Translations under genes and position numbers: made by a program
Origin: Glycomyces paridis
GTDB lineage: Bacteria; Actinomycetota; Actinomycetes; Mycobacteriales; Micromonosporaceae
Direction: 5' to 3'
Length of the DNA stretch: 64,000 bases
Assembly (NCBI RefSeq): GCF_004912155.1
Contig: NZ_STGX01000002.1
Location: 111,774-175,773 of the forward strand
Shown here: one piece after another, positions 16,449-25,633 of the stretch
Layout of the letters: each line of letters starts with the position of its first letter
How positions within the stretch are numbered: the stretch's first letter is position 1
The notes under the pieces: generated by a model
Told to the model about the DNA's origin: nothing
Seen by the model: the letters and a program-made list of their open reading frames with translations, nothing else
Database searches by the model: none

Positions 16449-17546
16449 TCAGCGGCGGCCGCTGCGGCGCACTGAATCGCGGCGGTACCAGCCGTACTCC
16501 TGGGGCGGGTTGGGGCAGTAGGTCCAGGGGAGGGCGCCTATGTGGCCGTCGATCGCCTTGAACTGCTCGGCGGCCTCGCGGTGGCGGCCGAGGCGGTTGA
16601 GGAAGTAGGCGAGGAGGTGGCGGACCTGGAAGACGATGTCCGGGTCCGCGTCCGGACCGGTCTTGACTTCGAGGAGGCAGGCCTCGACGGCGGCGTGGAC
16701 CTGGGGGGTGCGGTAGGCCCGGGCGCCCTCAATCCCGTGCTCCTCGAAGGCGGCGATGAGCGGGAGGACGGCCAGGAACGAGCCCTCCGAGGCGTTCGCT
16801 GCGGCGGCCGCGGCGAAGGCGCGCGCCTGCTCGTGCGAACCGCGCCATTTGGCGCACCAGTACTGGAGGGCCGCGAGGTGGCCGTGGAAACCGTGCGGGT
16901 GGCGGGTCGCGAACTCCTTCCACAGGCCTTCGAAGGCCTCCCGGGACCAGCCGCGGCCCATCGCGACGGGCATCGTGAACTGGAGCGGGGTCGGGTCCTC
17001 GGGCGCGGCCGCGACCGCCTGCTCCATGTGGTGCTCGGCGAGCGCGATCCCCTCACGGAAGCCACGGATCTGGTCCTCGTCGAGATACTTGGCGCGTCGC
17101 GCGCCGCGTACCTTCCACGCGTGCAGGACCGTGCGCTCGGCGCGGACGAGCGTCACCCCCGGGCTGCCCGGCTCGGCGACCTCCCAGGCCTGGAGCCACG
17201 ACTCGTCCTCGACGGCCGCATTCGCGATGCGATGGGCGACACGGGATCTGCGATCCCAATCGCCCCAGGTCGCGGCTAGGAGCGAGGTAAGCGCGCTCCG
17301 GTCGCCGGAGGCGGCGGCCCCCTCGATCGCCAGCTCGGTCTCGTCGGCGGGCATGTGGCGTTCGGTGTCGAGCTCCGCCAGCGGGGTGAACCCGGGGAGC
17401 GGACGGGGCTCGTACGTCGCCGGCAGCTGAGGAGGGTAATAGCCTTGAAATTTTCGGACGGCCACGGAGGACGCCTCGTCGCCACGGCACAAATCGACCG
17501 CGACGAGGTACGCCAACTGAAGGGGTTTGGGCATATGGCGGATCAT
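16449..17546 (-). CDS. uncharacterised helical protein, paralogue B of a tandem pair
   Basis: A 365-aa homologue of the downstream gene, with the same landmarks: VRKFQGYYPPQLP, LQYWCAKWRGSHEQARAFA and a final EYGWYRRDSVRRSGRR. The start chosen is the ATG at 17546 (MIRHMPKPLQ), with GAGG 6 nt upstream, giving the same length as its paralogue; a longer open frame to 17777 has no homology support. The two genes are 21 bp apart on the same strand and probably co-transcribed. The identical C-terminal tail suggests it is functionally important. Function unknown. Confidence 0.75.
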   Translation of the reverse strand: MIRHMPKPLQLAYLVAVDLCRGDEASSVAVRKFQGYYPPQLPATYEPRPLPGFTPLAELDTERHMPADETELAIEGAAASGDRSALTSLLAATWGDWDRRSRVAHRIANAAVEDESWLQAWEVAEPGSPGVTLVRAERTVLHAWKVRGARRAKYLDEDQIRGFREGIALAEHHMEQAVAAAPEDPTPLQFTMPVAMGRGWSREAFEGLWKEFATRHPHGFHGHLAALQYWCAKWRGSHEQARAFAAAAAANASEGSFLAVLPLIAAFEEHGIEGARAYRTPQVHAAVEACLLEVKTGPDADPDIVFQVRHLLAYFLNRLGRHREAAEQFKAIDGHIGALPWTYCPNPPQEYGWYRRDSVRRSGRR

Positions 17547-17748
17547 TCGAACCTCTGTTGTAGGGGGGACCCGCAAGATAACAGGCGCCCCTTGGACATC
17601 GGTTGCCCGCCTGGTGAGCCGCGGACTCCCCTGGGGATTCCGCGGTTGGAGAAGGGTGGTCCGGAGTGCGCGGCGAGTCGCTGGCCGAGGCCATTCGTTC
17701 GCTCGCCCTGCACAGTTACGGCTCGCAAGCGTCGCCGAGGCCGCGGAA

Positions 17749-17783
17749 GGGCCTTTGCATACCGGTGTCGTATGCAAAGGCCC
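17749..17783 (-). terminator. long inverted repeat downstream of the uronate operon
   Basis: GGGCCTTTGCATAC and its exact complement are separated by 7 bases. It lies 62 bp beyond the last gene of the minus-strand operon and 200 bp upstream of paralogue B. It has no T tract; it is either the operon terminator or a regulatory palindrome. The 17547-17844 gap contains no convincing gene. Confidence 0.55.
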
Positions 17784-17844
17784 GACAACGCGGCGAGCGG
17801 GCGAATGGACCGGTCAGCGGCCGTTGCGCACTCCGGACGACCCC

Positions 17845-18963
17845 CTAGGCCCAGGGGAGGCCGAGTTCTGAGAAGAGGCGGCCTTGGCGGGCGGCGTCCT
17901 CTACGGCCTGATCGGCTCCCTTGAGGATGGTGACGGGGTCGTCGCCGACGCGGTCGAGGTGGTCGGCGTCGATGAGGCGGGGGATCGGGTCGCTCAGGAC
18001 TCGTTCGAGGACGCCGGTGAAGGTCTTGGCGCGGCGCAGGCCGGAGATGAGGCCGACGCCTCTGCGGCGGTGGGCGAGGAGGTTGTCGAGGAGGTCGGTG
18101 CGCCCGTACCGGGTCGGCTCGGTCTCGCCGGGGAGCAGGAGGCGGTCGGTGGGGTACTGGAACCAGGCCTCCCCTTCGGTGCCCTTGACGTACACGTCGC
18201 CTTCGATCTTGCGGTCGCCGCAGACGGTGACGGCGACGGTGATGCGGACGCCGTTCTTGTTGACCGCGCGCCACACCGCGGTGTCGTCCACTTCGATCTC
18301 CGAACGCGTGCGCAGGCGCTCCAGTTCGATGTCGCCGTCCAGCGGCCAGTCCCCCGCCAGCGCGATGACCTCCTGCGAGGCGTGCGCGAACGGGTTCGCA
18401 AGGGCGCCGTCGGCGATGAGGACGCCGTTCGCCTCGCGCTTGCCCGCCCACGGGGAGCGGCGGTAGTAGGAGTCGGGGCGCTGCCAGGACCCGGCGACGG
18501 CGACGGACTCGACCTCGCCGAGGCGCCCGGCCTCGATCGCGTCGCGCAGGGCGTTGAAGGCGTGGGAGCCGAGGGCCTGGAAGCCGACCTGGACGTTGCG
18601 GCCGGTCTCGGTCATGACGTCGTAGAGGCGCGCGTACTCGTCGAGGTTGGCGACGGGGGGCTTCTCCAGGTAGACGTCGGCGCCGTGGCGCATCGCGGCG
18701 CTGGCGATGGGCAGGTGGGTGGGGGGCGGGGTGGCGATGATGACGACGTCGGGGTCGGCGGCGTCGAGCATCGCCCGGTAGTCGTCGAAGACGGGGGTGT
18801 CGCCGATGGGGATCTGCTCGTCGACGTGGATGTCGGCGGTGTCGCAGATGGCGACGAAGTCGATCTCGCCGCTGCGGCGGCGCGGTTCGAGGTTGTGGCG
18901 GTGGTGCAGGCCGTAGCCGTTGGCGCCGACGAGGGCGATGCGCGGGGGGCGGGTCTCGGTCAC
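17845..18963 (-). CDS. Gfo/Idh/MocA family oxidoreductase
   Basis: A 372-aa NAD(P)-dependent sugar dehydrogenase, last gene of the uronate operon. The N-terminal Rossmann fold has IALVGANGYGLHH and VVIIATPPPTHLPIA, and the signature EKP motif is in DVYLEKPPVAN. The C-terminal domain is of the usual GFO_IDH_MocA_C type. The GTG start overlaps the stop of the upstream reductase gene by 4 bp (GTGA). The substrate is not predictable; the context suggests an oligogalacturonide- or uronate-derived sugar. Confidence 0.88.
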   Translation of the reverse strand: MTETRPPRIALVGANGYGLHHRHNLEPRRRSGEIDFVAICDTADIHVDEQIPIGDTPVFDDYRAMLDAADPDVVIIATPPPTHLPIASAAMRHGADVYLEKPPVANLDEYARLYDVMTETGRNVQVGFQALGSHAFNALRDAIEAGRLGEVESVAVAGSWQRPDSYYRRSPWAGKREANGVLIADGALANPFAHASQEVIALAGDWPLDGDIELERLRTRSEIEVDDTAVWRAVNKNGVRITVAVTVCGDRKIEGDVYVKGTEGEAWFQYPTDRLLLPGETEPTRYGRTDLLDNLLAHRRRGVGLISGLRRAKTFTGVLERVLSDPIPRLIDADHLDRVGDDPVTILKGADQAVEDAARQGRLFSELGLPWA

Positions 18964-20318
18964 AGGTGCTCCAGGGTGGTGGCAACGCCGTGCCGGTCGA
19001 GTTCGCGCAGCCATTTGGCGGCGGCCCGGCGCAGCTGGTGGTCGTCGGCGACGTGTTCGGGGACGATCTGGCGGATGCCGAGGATCGCGTCGATTCTCGC
19101 GGCCGGGTTGGATCCGGCGGCGGCGAGGCTCTGGCGCAGGACGTCCTTGAGGGGGTCGTCGAGCGGCAGTTCGGCGTCAGTGTCGGCGGTGCCGGCGCAG
19201 AAGCGGGTCCAGGCGGCGAGGGGCAGCGCGATGAGGTCGCGGTCGACGCCGGCGTCGGCGAGGTCGGCGACGGTGGCGAACAGGCGCTGCGGGAGCTTCT
19301 GGGAGCCGTCCATGGCGATCTGGATGCAGCGGTGCCGGATGCCGGGGTTGGCGAAGCGTTCGAGGACGCTCTCGCCGTAGGCGATGGTGTCCTGGCCGTC
19401 GGGCGGCGTGAAGCTCGGTGCGATCTGCTCGGCGATGAGCCAGCGCGCGAAGTCCTCGGCGCCGGGCAGGGCGAGGGTGTCGCCGATGGTCTCGGCGCCG
19501 GCGAGCGCGCCGAGGTAGGCGAGTGTGGAGTGGACGCCGTTGAGGGTGCGCAGTTTCAGGCGTTCCCATCCGGCGACGTCGTTGGTGAAGGTGGCGTCCC
19601 AGTCGGGGCGCGGCCCGGCGAAGTCGTCTTCGATGACCCACTGGCTGAACGGTTCAGCCTCGACGGCGGCCCGGTCTTGGACGCCGAGTTCGAGGAAGGC
19701 GCGCTCGTAGGTCGCCGGGGTGGAGGCCGGGACGATCCGGTCGACCATCGAGGAGGGGAAGGCGACGTTGGCGTGGGCCCAGGCGCGGGTGCGGTCGTCG
19801 AAGAGCGGTTCGACGGCGGCGCGGGTGGTCTTGCCGTTGTCGGGGAGGTTGTCGCAGCACAGGACGGTGAGCGGCGGGCCGCCGCGGGCGGCGCGGCGGG
19901 CGATGCCCTCGGCGAGGAGCCCGGGGACCCCGCCGGGGTCGGTGTAGGCCTTCTCGGTGACGGTGAGGGTGACGACGTGGGTGGTGTCGGCGGCGAGGAG
20001 GTCGAGGGCGCGTTCGCGTTCGGAGGCGATGTGGAGGGTGTCCACGATCGAGCCGACCACGCGCATGGAGACGCCTTCGGGTCCGAGCGTGGCGACGGAG
20101 TAGAGGCCGTCCTGTTCGGCGAGGGCGTCTATGACGCCGCGCGAGTTGGGGGCGGCGACGGTGATGCCCCAGTCGGTGTCGTCGGTGTAGACGGCCTGGT
20201 GGGCGCGGTGGAAGGCACCGGCGCCGATGTGGAGGATGCCGGAGGTCTGGGGGCGGTCCCCGGGGACGGTGACGTCCCCGGGGAGCCGCTTGACGTTCTC
20301 GTTGCTCAGGCGCTCCAT
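18960..20318 (-). CDS. uxuB: mannitol dehydrogenase family; probable D-fructuronate (mannonate) reductase
   Basis: A 452-aa polyol-specific long-chain dehydrogenase that would reduce D-fructuronate to D-mannonate with NADH. The nucleotide site is ILHIGAGAFHRAHQA near residue 30; CDNLPDNG and PSSMVDRIVPAST are family landmarks, followed by the catalytic-domain segment KLRTLNGVHSTLAYLG with its conserved Lys and Asn. The start at 20318 overlaps the dehydratase gene by 13 bp. Its place in one operon with UxaC makes fructuronate reductase much likelier than mannitol dehydrogenase; tagaturonate reductase remains possible. Confidence 0.85.
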   Translation of the reverse strand: MERLSNENVKRLPGDVTVPGDRPQTSGILHIGAGAFHRAHQAVYTDDTDWGITVAAPNSRGVIDALAEQDGLYSVATLGPEGVSMRVVGSIVDTLHIASERERALDLLAADTTHVVTLTVTEKAYTDPGGVPGLLAEGIARRAARGGPPLTVLCCDNLPDNGKTTRAAVEPLFDDRTRAWAHANVAFPSSMVDRIVPASTPATYERAFLELGVQDRAAVEAEPFSQWVIEDDFAGPRPDWDATFTNDVAGWERLKLRTLNGVHSTLAYLGALAGAETIGDTLALPGAEDFARWLIAEQIAPSFTPPDGQDTIAYGESVLERFANPGIRHRCIQIAMDGSQKLPQRLFATVADLADAGVDRDLIALPLAAWTRFCAGTADTDAELPLDDPLKDVLRQSLAAAGSNPAARIDAILGIRQIVPEHVADDHQLRRAAAKWLRELDRHGVATTLEHL

Positions 20319-21601
20319 GCGGGCCCGTTCGGGAAGGAGAACTCGGCGATGGACTCGGGCTTGAGTTCGACCGAGTAGCCCGGCTGCGTGGGGAGCCGGT
20401 AGCGGCCGTCCACGACGGTGACGGGGTCGGTGTAGTGCTCGTGCAGGTGGTCGACGTACTCGATCATGCGGCCCTCCAAGGTCTTCCCGACTCGAAGGTA
20501 TTCGAACATGCCGAGGTGCTGCACGTATTCGCAGAGTCCGACGCCGCCGGAGTGCGGGCAGACGTCGACGCCGTGCTTGGCGGCCATGAGGAGGGTGGCG
20601 AGGACCTCGGGGATGCCGCCGACGCGGCAGGCGTCGATCTGGCAGACCTTGATGGCCTCGGCCTGGAGGAGCTGCTTGAAGATGACGCGGTTGGCGGCGA
20701 CCTCGCCGGTGGCGACGCGGATCGGGGCGACGGCCTTGGCGATCTTGGCGTGGCCGAGGATGTCGTCGGGGTGGGTGGGCTCCTCGATCCAGTAGGGGTC
20801 GAAGGCGGCGAGGTGCTTCATGTTCTCGATCGCCTCGGGGACCGACCAGATCTGGTTGGCGTCCATCATGAGGAGGCGGTCGGGGCCGAGGACGTCGCGG
20901 ATGATGCCGGCGCGGCGCACGTCGTCGGCGACGTCGGGCGATCCGACCTTCATCTTCGCGGCGGTCCAGCCTTCGGCCACGGCCTGCTCGGTGAGGGCGC
21001 GGACCTTCTCGTCGGAGTAGCCGAGCCAGCCCACGGACGTGGTGTAGGCGGGGAAGCCGTCGGTCTCCAGGACCTTCAGGCGGTCCTCGTAGCCGATGCG
21101 GCCCGCTTCGAGGATCGCGACGGCCTCGTCGTAGGTGAGCTCGTCCTCGATGTGGCGGTAGTCGATCTGGGCGGCGAGTTCGGCGGAGTCCATCTCGGCG
21201 AGCAGGCGCCACATGGGCTTGCCTTCGAGTCGGGCGCGCATGTCCCACACGGCGTTGACGATGGCGCCGACGGCCATGTGGGTGGCGCCCTTCTCGGGTC
21301 CGAGCCAGCGGATCTGCGGTTCCTGGACGATCGAGCGGGAGAACTCGACGGGGTTCGCGAAGATCTCCTCGACGGTCTTCCCCTCGACCAGGTGGGCGTA
21401 GGAGCGCACGGCCCGGGCGACGATCTCGGTGCCGCGGCCGCCGGTGAAGGTGAAGCCGGTGCCGGTGGGGCCGCCGTCGGTGTGGAGTTCGACGTAGCAG
21501 GCGGAGTAGTCGGCGCGGTTGATCGAGTCCGAGCCGTCGCCGGCGGTCGCGGTCGGGAACCGCACGTCGTGGACTTCGAGGCGTTCGATCTTGGTCGGCA
21601 C
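20306..21601 (-). CDS. enolase-superfamily acid-sugar dehydratase, L-fuconate dehydratase (FucD/ENOSF1)-like
   Basis: A 431-aa Mg-dependent dehydratase. The barrel shows AAKMKVG (Lys-x-Lys base), LMMDANQIW, WIEEPTHPDDILGHA, VATGEVAANR and VCPHSGGVGL (catalytic His), and it ends in MIEYVDHLHEHYTDPV; this set is that of L-fuconate dehydratase and human ENOSF1, not of classical UxuA. The operon makes a substrate, mannonate, whose dehydratase is otherwise absent here, so this enzyme could act on mannonate or altronate instead of L-fuconate. GTG start; the upstream uxaC stop directly abuts it. Confidence 0.85.
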   Translation of the reverse strand: MPTKIERLEVHDVRFPTATAGDGSDSINRADYSACYVELHTDGGPTGTGFTFTGGRGTEIVARAVRSYAHLVEGKTVEEIFANPVEFSRSIVQEPQIRWLGPEKGATHMAVGAIVNAVWDMRARLEGKPMWRLLAEMDSAELAAQIDYRHIEDELTYDEAVAILEAGRIGYEDRLKVLETDGFPAYTTSVGWLGYSDEKVRALTEQAVAEGWTAAKMKVGSPDVADDVRRAGIIRDVLGPDRLLMMDANQIWSVPEAIENMKHLAAFDPYWIEEPTHPDDILGHAKIAKAVAPIRVATGEVAANRVIFKQLLQAEAIKVCQIDACRVGGIPEVLATLLMAAKHGVDVCPHSGGVGLCEYVQHLGMFEYLRVGKTLEGRMIEYVDHLHEHYTDPVTVVDGRYRLPTQPGYSVELKPESIAEFSFPNGPAWSA

Positions 21602-23035
21602 TTACTTTTCCAATCCGTAGATTTTGCGAGGGAGATTGTAGGCGAGGTCGACGGCGACGTCGGCGGCTTCGGCGTCGGTCATGCGGTGCTCGGCGACTAG
21701 GCGGGCGAGGTAGGCGGCGTCGATGCGGCGGGCGAGGTCGTGGCGGGCGGGGATGGAGCAGAACGCTCGGGTGTCGTCGACGAACCCGGCGGTGTTGTAG
21801 AAACCGGCGGTCTCGTGGACGGCCTCCCTGAAGCGGCGCATGCCTTCAGGGGAGTCGAGGAACCACCAGGGCGCGCCGAGGAACACCGAGGCGTAGCCGC
21901 CCGCGAGGGGCGCGAGCTCGCGGCTGAAGACCGTCTCGTCCAGGGTGTAGAGCACGATGCGGAAGCGCGGGTGGTTCCCGAAGGCGTCCAGGAGCGGCTT
22001 GAGCGCCCGCGTGTACTCGGTGGCGTTGGGGATGTCGCCGCCGACGTCGCGGCCCCAGCCGGCGTGCAGCCACTCGTTGTGGTTCCGGTTCGACCCGGGG
22101 TGGAGCTGCATGACCAGGCCGTCTTCGACGCTCATGCGGGCGAACTCGACGAGCATGAGCCCGGGGAAGCGGAGGATCTCGGCCTCGTCGGCCTCGCCCG
22201 CGAGGGCCCTGGCGTAGATCTCGGCGGCGGCCTTCGGGTCGTCCTCGGTGTAGGCGGTGAGGTTGCCGTGGTCGGTGCAGGTCGCGCCGGCCGCGATGAA
22301 GTCGCGGCGGCGCGAGCGCAGCGCGGTGAGGAAGCCGTCGAAGGTCGCGGTGTCCTCCCCGGTGAGCTCGGCGAGGGCCTCGACGCGGTCGTGCCAGCCG
22401 GGCCAGCCGGGCTCGACGAGGTTGTCGGGCCGGAAGGTCGTGACGACCTTCCCGCCGCGCCCGCCCCACGCGCGCCCGTCGGCCGCGGTCTGGGCGGCCA
22501 GGGCGGCGTGCGGCTCCAGGGAGTCCACGGGGGACTCGGTGGTGGCGAGGACCTCGATGTTGAAGCGCTCGAACAGGGCCCGGGGCCGGTAGGCCGGTTC
22601 GGCGAGGCGCGCCGAGAGGTGGTCGTAGAACTCGTCGGCGGTGTCGGGCCCGAGTTCCTTGTAGATCCCGAAGACCTCCGCGAAGGTGTGGTCGAGCCAC
22701 AGCTTCGAGGGGGTGCCGCGGAAGAGCCGGTAGTGCTCGGCGAAGCGGCCCCAGATCGTGCGCCCGTCGATCTCGGAGGGCTCGCCGCGGACGGAGGCCA
22801 CGCCGAGCTCGCCGGGGGTCACGCCCTGGCTGTAGAGCATCCGGGTGAGGTAGTGGTCGGGGACGACGAAGAGGCGGGCCGGGTCGGGGAACGGGAGGTT
22901 CTCGGCGATCAGGCGCGGGTCGACGTGCCCGTGGGGGCTCAGCAGCGGCAGGTCGGCGGTCTGCCGGTGGAGCTCGCGGGCGATGGCGCGGGTGCGCTCG
23001 TCGGCGGGGAAGAGGCGGTCGGGGTGGAGGGTCAT
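21602..23035 (-). CDS. uxaC: uronate (glucuronate/galacturonate) isomerase
   Basis: A 477-aa amidohydrolase-fold isomerase converting D-glucuronate to fructuronate and D-galacturonate to tagaturonate, the entry step for pectin monomers. LLSPHGHVDPRLIAENLPF holds the first metal histidines; LWLDHTFAEVFGI, VMQLHPGSNRNHN and a C-terminal VAVDLAYNLPRKIYGLEK complete the UxaC pattern. The ATG overlaps the preceding oxidoreductase stop by 4 bp (ATGA). A perfect palindrome, GGCAATCGATTGCC, lies 30 bp upstream inside the preceding gene. Confidence 0.95.
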   Translation of the reverse strand: MTLHPDRLFPADERTRAIARELHRQTADLPLLSPHGHVDPRLIAENLPFPDPARLFVVPDHYLTRMLYSQGVTPGELGVASVRGEPSEIDGRTIWGRFAEHYRLFRGTPSKLWLDHTFAEVFGIYKELGPDTADEFYDHLSARLAEPAYRPRALFERFNIEVLATTESPVDSLEPHAALAAQTAADGRAWGGRGGKVVTTFRPDNLVEPGWPGWHDRVEALAELTGEDTATFDGFLTALRSRRRDFIAAGATCTDHGNLTAYTEDDPKAAAEIYARALAGEADEAEILRFPGLMLVEFARMSVEDGLVMQLHPGSNRNHNEWLHAGWGRDVGGDIPNATEYTRALKPLLDAFGNHPRFRIVLYTLDETVFSRELAPLAGGYASVFLGAPWWFLDSPEGMRRFREAVHETAGFYNTAGFVDDTRAFCSIPARHDLARRIDAAYLARLVAEHRMTDAEAADVAVDLAYNLPRKIYGLEK

Positions 23036-24351
23036 GCGGCGTCCCGTTTGATGAGGTCTGCGACGGCAATCGATTGCCCACTGGCGATCGACGCGTTGGC
23101 CGCCAGGCCCGCGGCCAGCGCGTTCACGCCGTCCTGGGCGTTCGCGGAGCGGGCGTGGGGGTCGGTGTCGCCGTCGAAGAGGACGCCGAGCATCCGGACG
23201 TCGCCGCCGCCGTGCCCGGAGCGGTTGTACTCGCCGAGGTCGATGCGGGTGGGCTTGGTCCAGAAGGGGTGGAGGGTGAGCTCGTAGTGGCCCTCTTCGG
23301 GGGCGGCGTGGGTGCCGTGGACGCTGGCGCCGTTGGGGCCCTTGAGGGCCGGGTTGACGTGGTCGTTCTCGACGACGAGGAGTTCGAGGCGGCCCTGGGT
23401 GCCGTTGAAGTGGACCCGGTAGCCCTCCCAGGGCGAGTACGCCGTGAGGCGGTAGGAGAGGGTGACGCCGGAGTCGTAGTCGATGAGGGCCATCATGTCG
23501 TCGTAGATGGTGATGCCGGGGGCGAACACGGACTGGTCCCTGATGTAGCCGTCGGCGTCCTCGGCGTCGAGGTAGAGGGTCTTGAGGGTGTCGCTCTCGG
23601 CCATGTGGAGGGCGAAGGGGTCGTCGGAGGCGAGGTCGGAGCCGTGGACGCGGTCGTAGCCGCGGTCGTGGCCGTTCGCTTTGCCGTTCTCGCCGTAGAA
23701 GGCGAGCTTGCCCTTGGCGAAGGCGCTGACGGGCGCCGCGTCGAGCCACCAGTTGACGAGGTCGAAGTGGTGGCCGGACTTGTGGACGAGGAGGCCTCCG
23801 GAGTTGGCGGCCTCGCGGTGCCAGCGGCGGAAGTAGTCGGCGCCGTGGCGGGTGTCCAGGAGCCAGTCGAAGCCCACGGAGGTGATCTCGCCGATGGCGC
23901 CGTCGCGGAGGAGTTCGGCGACCTTCTCGTGGAGGGGGTTGTAGCGGTAGTTGAAGGTGACGGTGACCGTGCCCTTGGAGCGGGCTTCGGCGTCGAGGAT
24001 GGCGGTGGCGGCCTCGGCGGTGGTGGTCAGCGGCTTCTCGGAGATGACGTCCTTGTCCGCGGCGAGGGCGGCGAGGATGTACTCGTGATGGGTGGCGTCG
24101 ACCGAGGTGACGATGACGGTGTCGGGGTCGGTCTCGGCGAGGAGGCGGTCGAAGTCGGCGGCGGCGTAGGCGGCCGGGGCGGGCAGGCCCGCGGCTTCGA
24201 CGGCGGCGGCGTGGTGCGCGATCCGCTTGGGGTTCGTGTCCGCCAGTGCGACGAGTTGCGCTTTGTCACCTCGCTCGATGATCGCGTTGACGTACATCGT
24301 GGCGCGTGAGCCGGTCCCGACGATGGCATAGCGATGCGACGTGCCTGACAT
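23032..24351 (-). CDS. Gfo/Idh/MocA family oxidoreductase, first gene of the uronate operon
   Basis: A 439-aa NAD(P)-dependent oxidoreductase. AIVGTGSRATMYVNAI is the nucleotide site, VTSVDATHHEYILAALAA the beta4 region, SEKPLTT the EKP catalytic motif, and SGGLLVHKSGHHFDLVNWWL the catalytic His region. It belongs to a longer subgroup than the second operon member and is not its close paralogue. It is followed without a gap by uxaC. A nested inverted repeat just upstream (24367-24401) marks the operon promoter. Confidence 0.9.
   Translation of the reverse strand: MSGTSHRYAIVGTGSRATMYVNAIIERGDKAQLVALADTNPKRIAHHAAAVEAAGLPAPAAYAAADFDRLLAETDPDTVIVTSVDATHHEYILAALAADKDVISEKPLTTTAEAATAILDAEARSKGTVTVTFNYRYNPLHEKVAELLRDGAIGEITSVGFDWLLDTRHGADYFRRWHREAANSGGLLVHKSGHHFDLVNWWLDAAPVSAFAKGKLAFYGENGKANGHDRGYDRVHGSDLASDDPFALHMAESDTLKTLYLDAEDADGYIRDQSVFAPGITIYDDMMALIDYDSGVTLSYRLTAYSPWEGYRVHFNGTQGRLELLVVENDHVNPALKGPNGASVHGTHAAPEEGHYELTLHPFWTKPTRIDLGEYNRSGHGGGDVRMLGVLFDGDTDPHARSANAQDGVNALAAGLAANASIASGQSIAVADLIKRDAA
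23065..23078. promoter_or_regulatory. perfect palindrome GGCAATCGATTGCC upstream of uxaC
   Basis: A 14-bp perfect palindrome 30 bp from the uxaC start, inside the last codons of the preceding gene. It is nearly the same as the site before the pectate lyase at 12607. It could be an internal operator (roadblock) or chance coding sequence. Confidence 0.45.
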
Positions 24352-24366
24352 GTGACTCCTTCGTCT

Positions 24367-24401
24367 GCGAGGTTCTGGTAAACGCTATCTGAGAACCTCG
24401 C
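24367..24401. promoter_or_regulatory. inverted repeat and LacI-like motif at the uronate operon promoter
   Basis: GCGAGGTTCT and its exact complement flank 15 bases containing GTAAACGCTATC, ending 16 bp before the first operon start codon. The inner motif resembles the one before the second pectate lyase (13802-13813). The position suits a repressor that blocks transcription of the five-gene operon. Confidence 0.5.
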
Positions 24402-24451
24402 GGCAGGCAAGACCCGGTCCCGGCACTCGGGCCGGGGCCGGGCCCACGTCG

Positions 24452-25552
24452 CTACTTCGGGGTGGCCTTCGTGAAGGGGGGCTTGACGACCCGCACCGGC
24501 AGGCGCCGCCCGCGCACGTCGAGTTCGAGCTCGGCGCCGGGCTTGTACGCGGCGTCGAGGAGCGCGAGCGCCACGCCCTTCTTCAGGGTCGGCGCGTGGG
24601 TGCCGGAGGTGGTCTCGCCGACGGCGCTCTCACCGTGGAAGACGGTCATGTGCGCGCGCGGCACGCCCTTGCCGACGGCCTCCAGGCCCCACAGGCGCCG
24701 CTTCGGGCCCGCGGCCCGCTCGGCTTCGAGCGCGGCCTTGCCCCAGAACTCGGGCTTGTCCCAGCCGATCGCCCAGTTCAGGCGGGCCTGGACGGGCGTG
24801 ATGTCGGGGCCGAGGTCCTGGCCGTGCAGCGGGTAGCCCATCTCCAGGCGCAGCGTGTCGCGCGCGCCGAGCCCGCACGGGACCGCGCCCTCGGCGGTGA
24901 TCGCGTCCCACAGCTCCCCCGCGGCCTCGACGGGCACGACGAGTTCGAAGCCGGTCTCGCCGGTGTAGCCCGAACGGCAGACGATGACGTCGGTCTCGTC
25001 CCGCTCGTGCTCGGTGAACGTCATGTACTCGTGGCCCGCGGGCAGCCCGAGGGCCTCCAGGACGCGGACCGAGCCGTGGCCCTGGACGGCGAGCACCGCG
25101 TAGTCGCGGTGCGCGTCGCGGACCTCGACACCCTCCGGCGCGGCCGCGGCGAGGCGCCGGACCACCTCGGCGGTGTTGGCCGCGTTCGGGATGAGGAACA
25201 CCCGCTCGTCGGAGAACCGGTAGGCGATGAGGTCGTCCACCACGCCGCCGGACTCCTCCAGGCACAGCGTGTACTGCGCGCCGCCCTCGCCGATCCGGTC
25301 GAGGTCGTTCGCCAGGCACCGGTTGACGAACGCCGCCGCGCCCGGCCCGGTGACCCACGCCTTGCCCAGGTGCGAGACGTCGAAGACGCCGACGCCGGTG
25401 CGCACCGCCTGGTGTTCGGCGAGCACCCCGCTCCCGTACTGGATCGGCATGTCCCACCCGGCGAACTCGGCGAACTTGGCGCCGAGGGCGGTGTGGCGGT
25501 GGTGCAGGGGCGAGGTCAGCAGGGGTGGTGTGAACTCTGAAGCGTCGGACAT
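24452..25552 (-). CDS. gcvT: aminomethyltransferase (glycine cleavage T protein)
   Basis: A 366-aa tetrahydrofolate-dependent T protein of the glycine cleavage system, releasing ammonia and methylene-THF from the lipoyl-bound intermediate. Recognised by [21 protein letters not shown], the folate-site region [35 protein letters not shown] and [21 protein letters not shown]. The ATG at 25552 lies 81 bp from the divergent pepA. gcvH and gcvP are not in the window. Confidence 0.95.
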   Translation of the reverse strand: MSDASEFTPPLLTSPLHHRHTALGAKFAEFAGWDMPIQYGSGVLAEHQAVRTGVGVFDVSHLGKAWVTGPGAAAFVNRCLANDLDRIGEGGAQYTLCLEESGGVVDDLIAYRFSDERVFLIPNAANTAEVVRRLAAAAPEGVEVRDAHRDYAVLAVQGHGSVRVLEALGLPAGHEYMTFTEHERDETDVIVCRSGYTGETGFELVVPVEAAGELWDAITAEGAVPCGLGARDTLRLEMGYPLHGQDLGPDITPVQARLNWAIGWDKPEFWGKAALEAERAAGPKRRLWGLEAVGKGVPRAHMTVFHGESAVGETTSGTHAPTLKKGVALALLDAAYKPGAELELDVRGRRLPVRVVKPPFTKATPK

Positions 25553-25633
25553 GGCACGAAGCTTAACGGTTTCGTCTCAGTGGCTAGGATCGGAGCATTT
25601 GATCCCCAGTACCCGCACACCTAAGGATGGATC

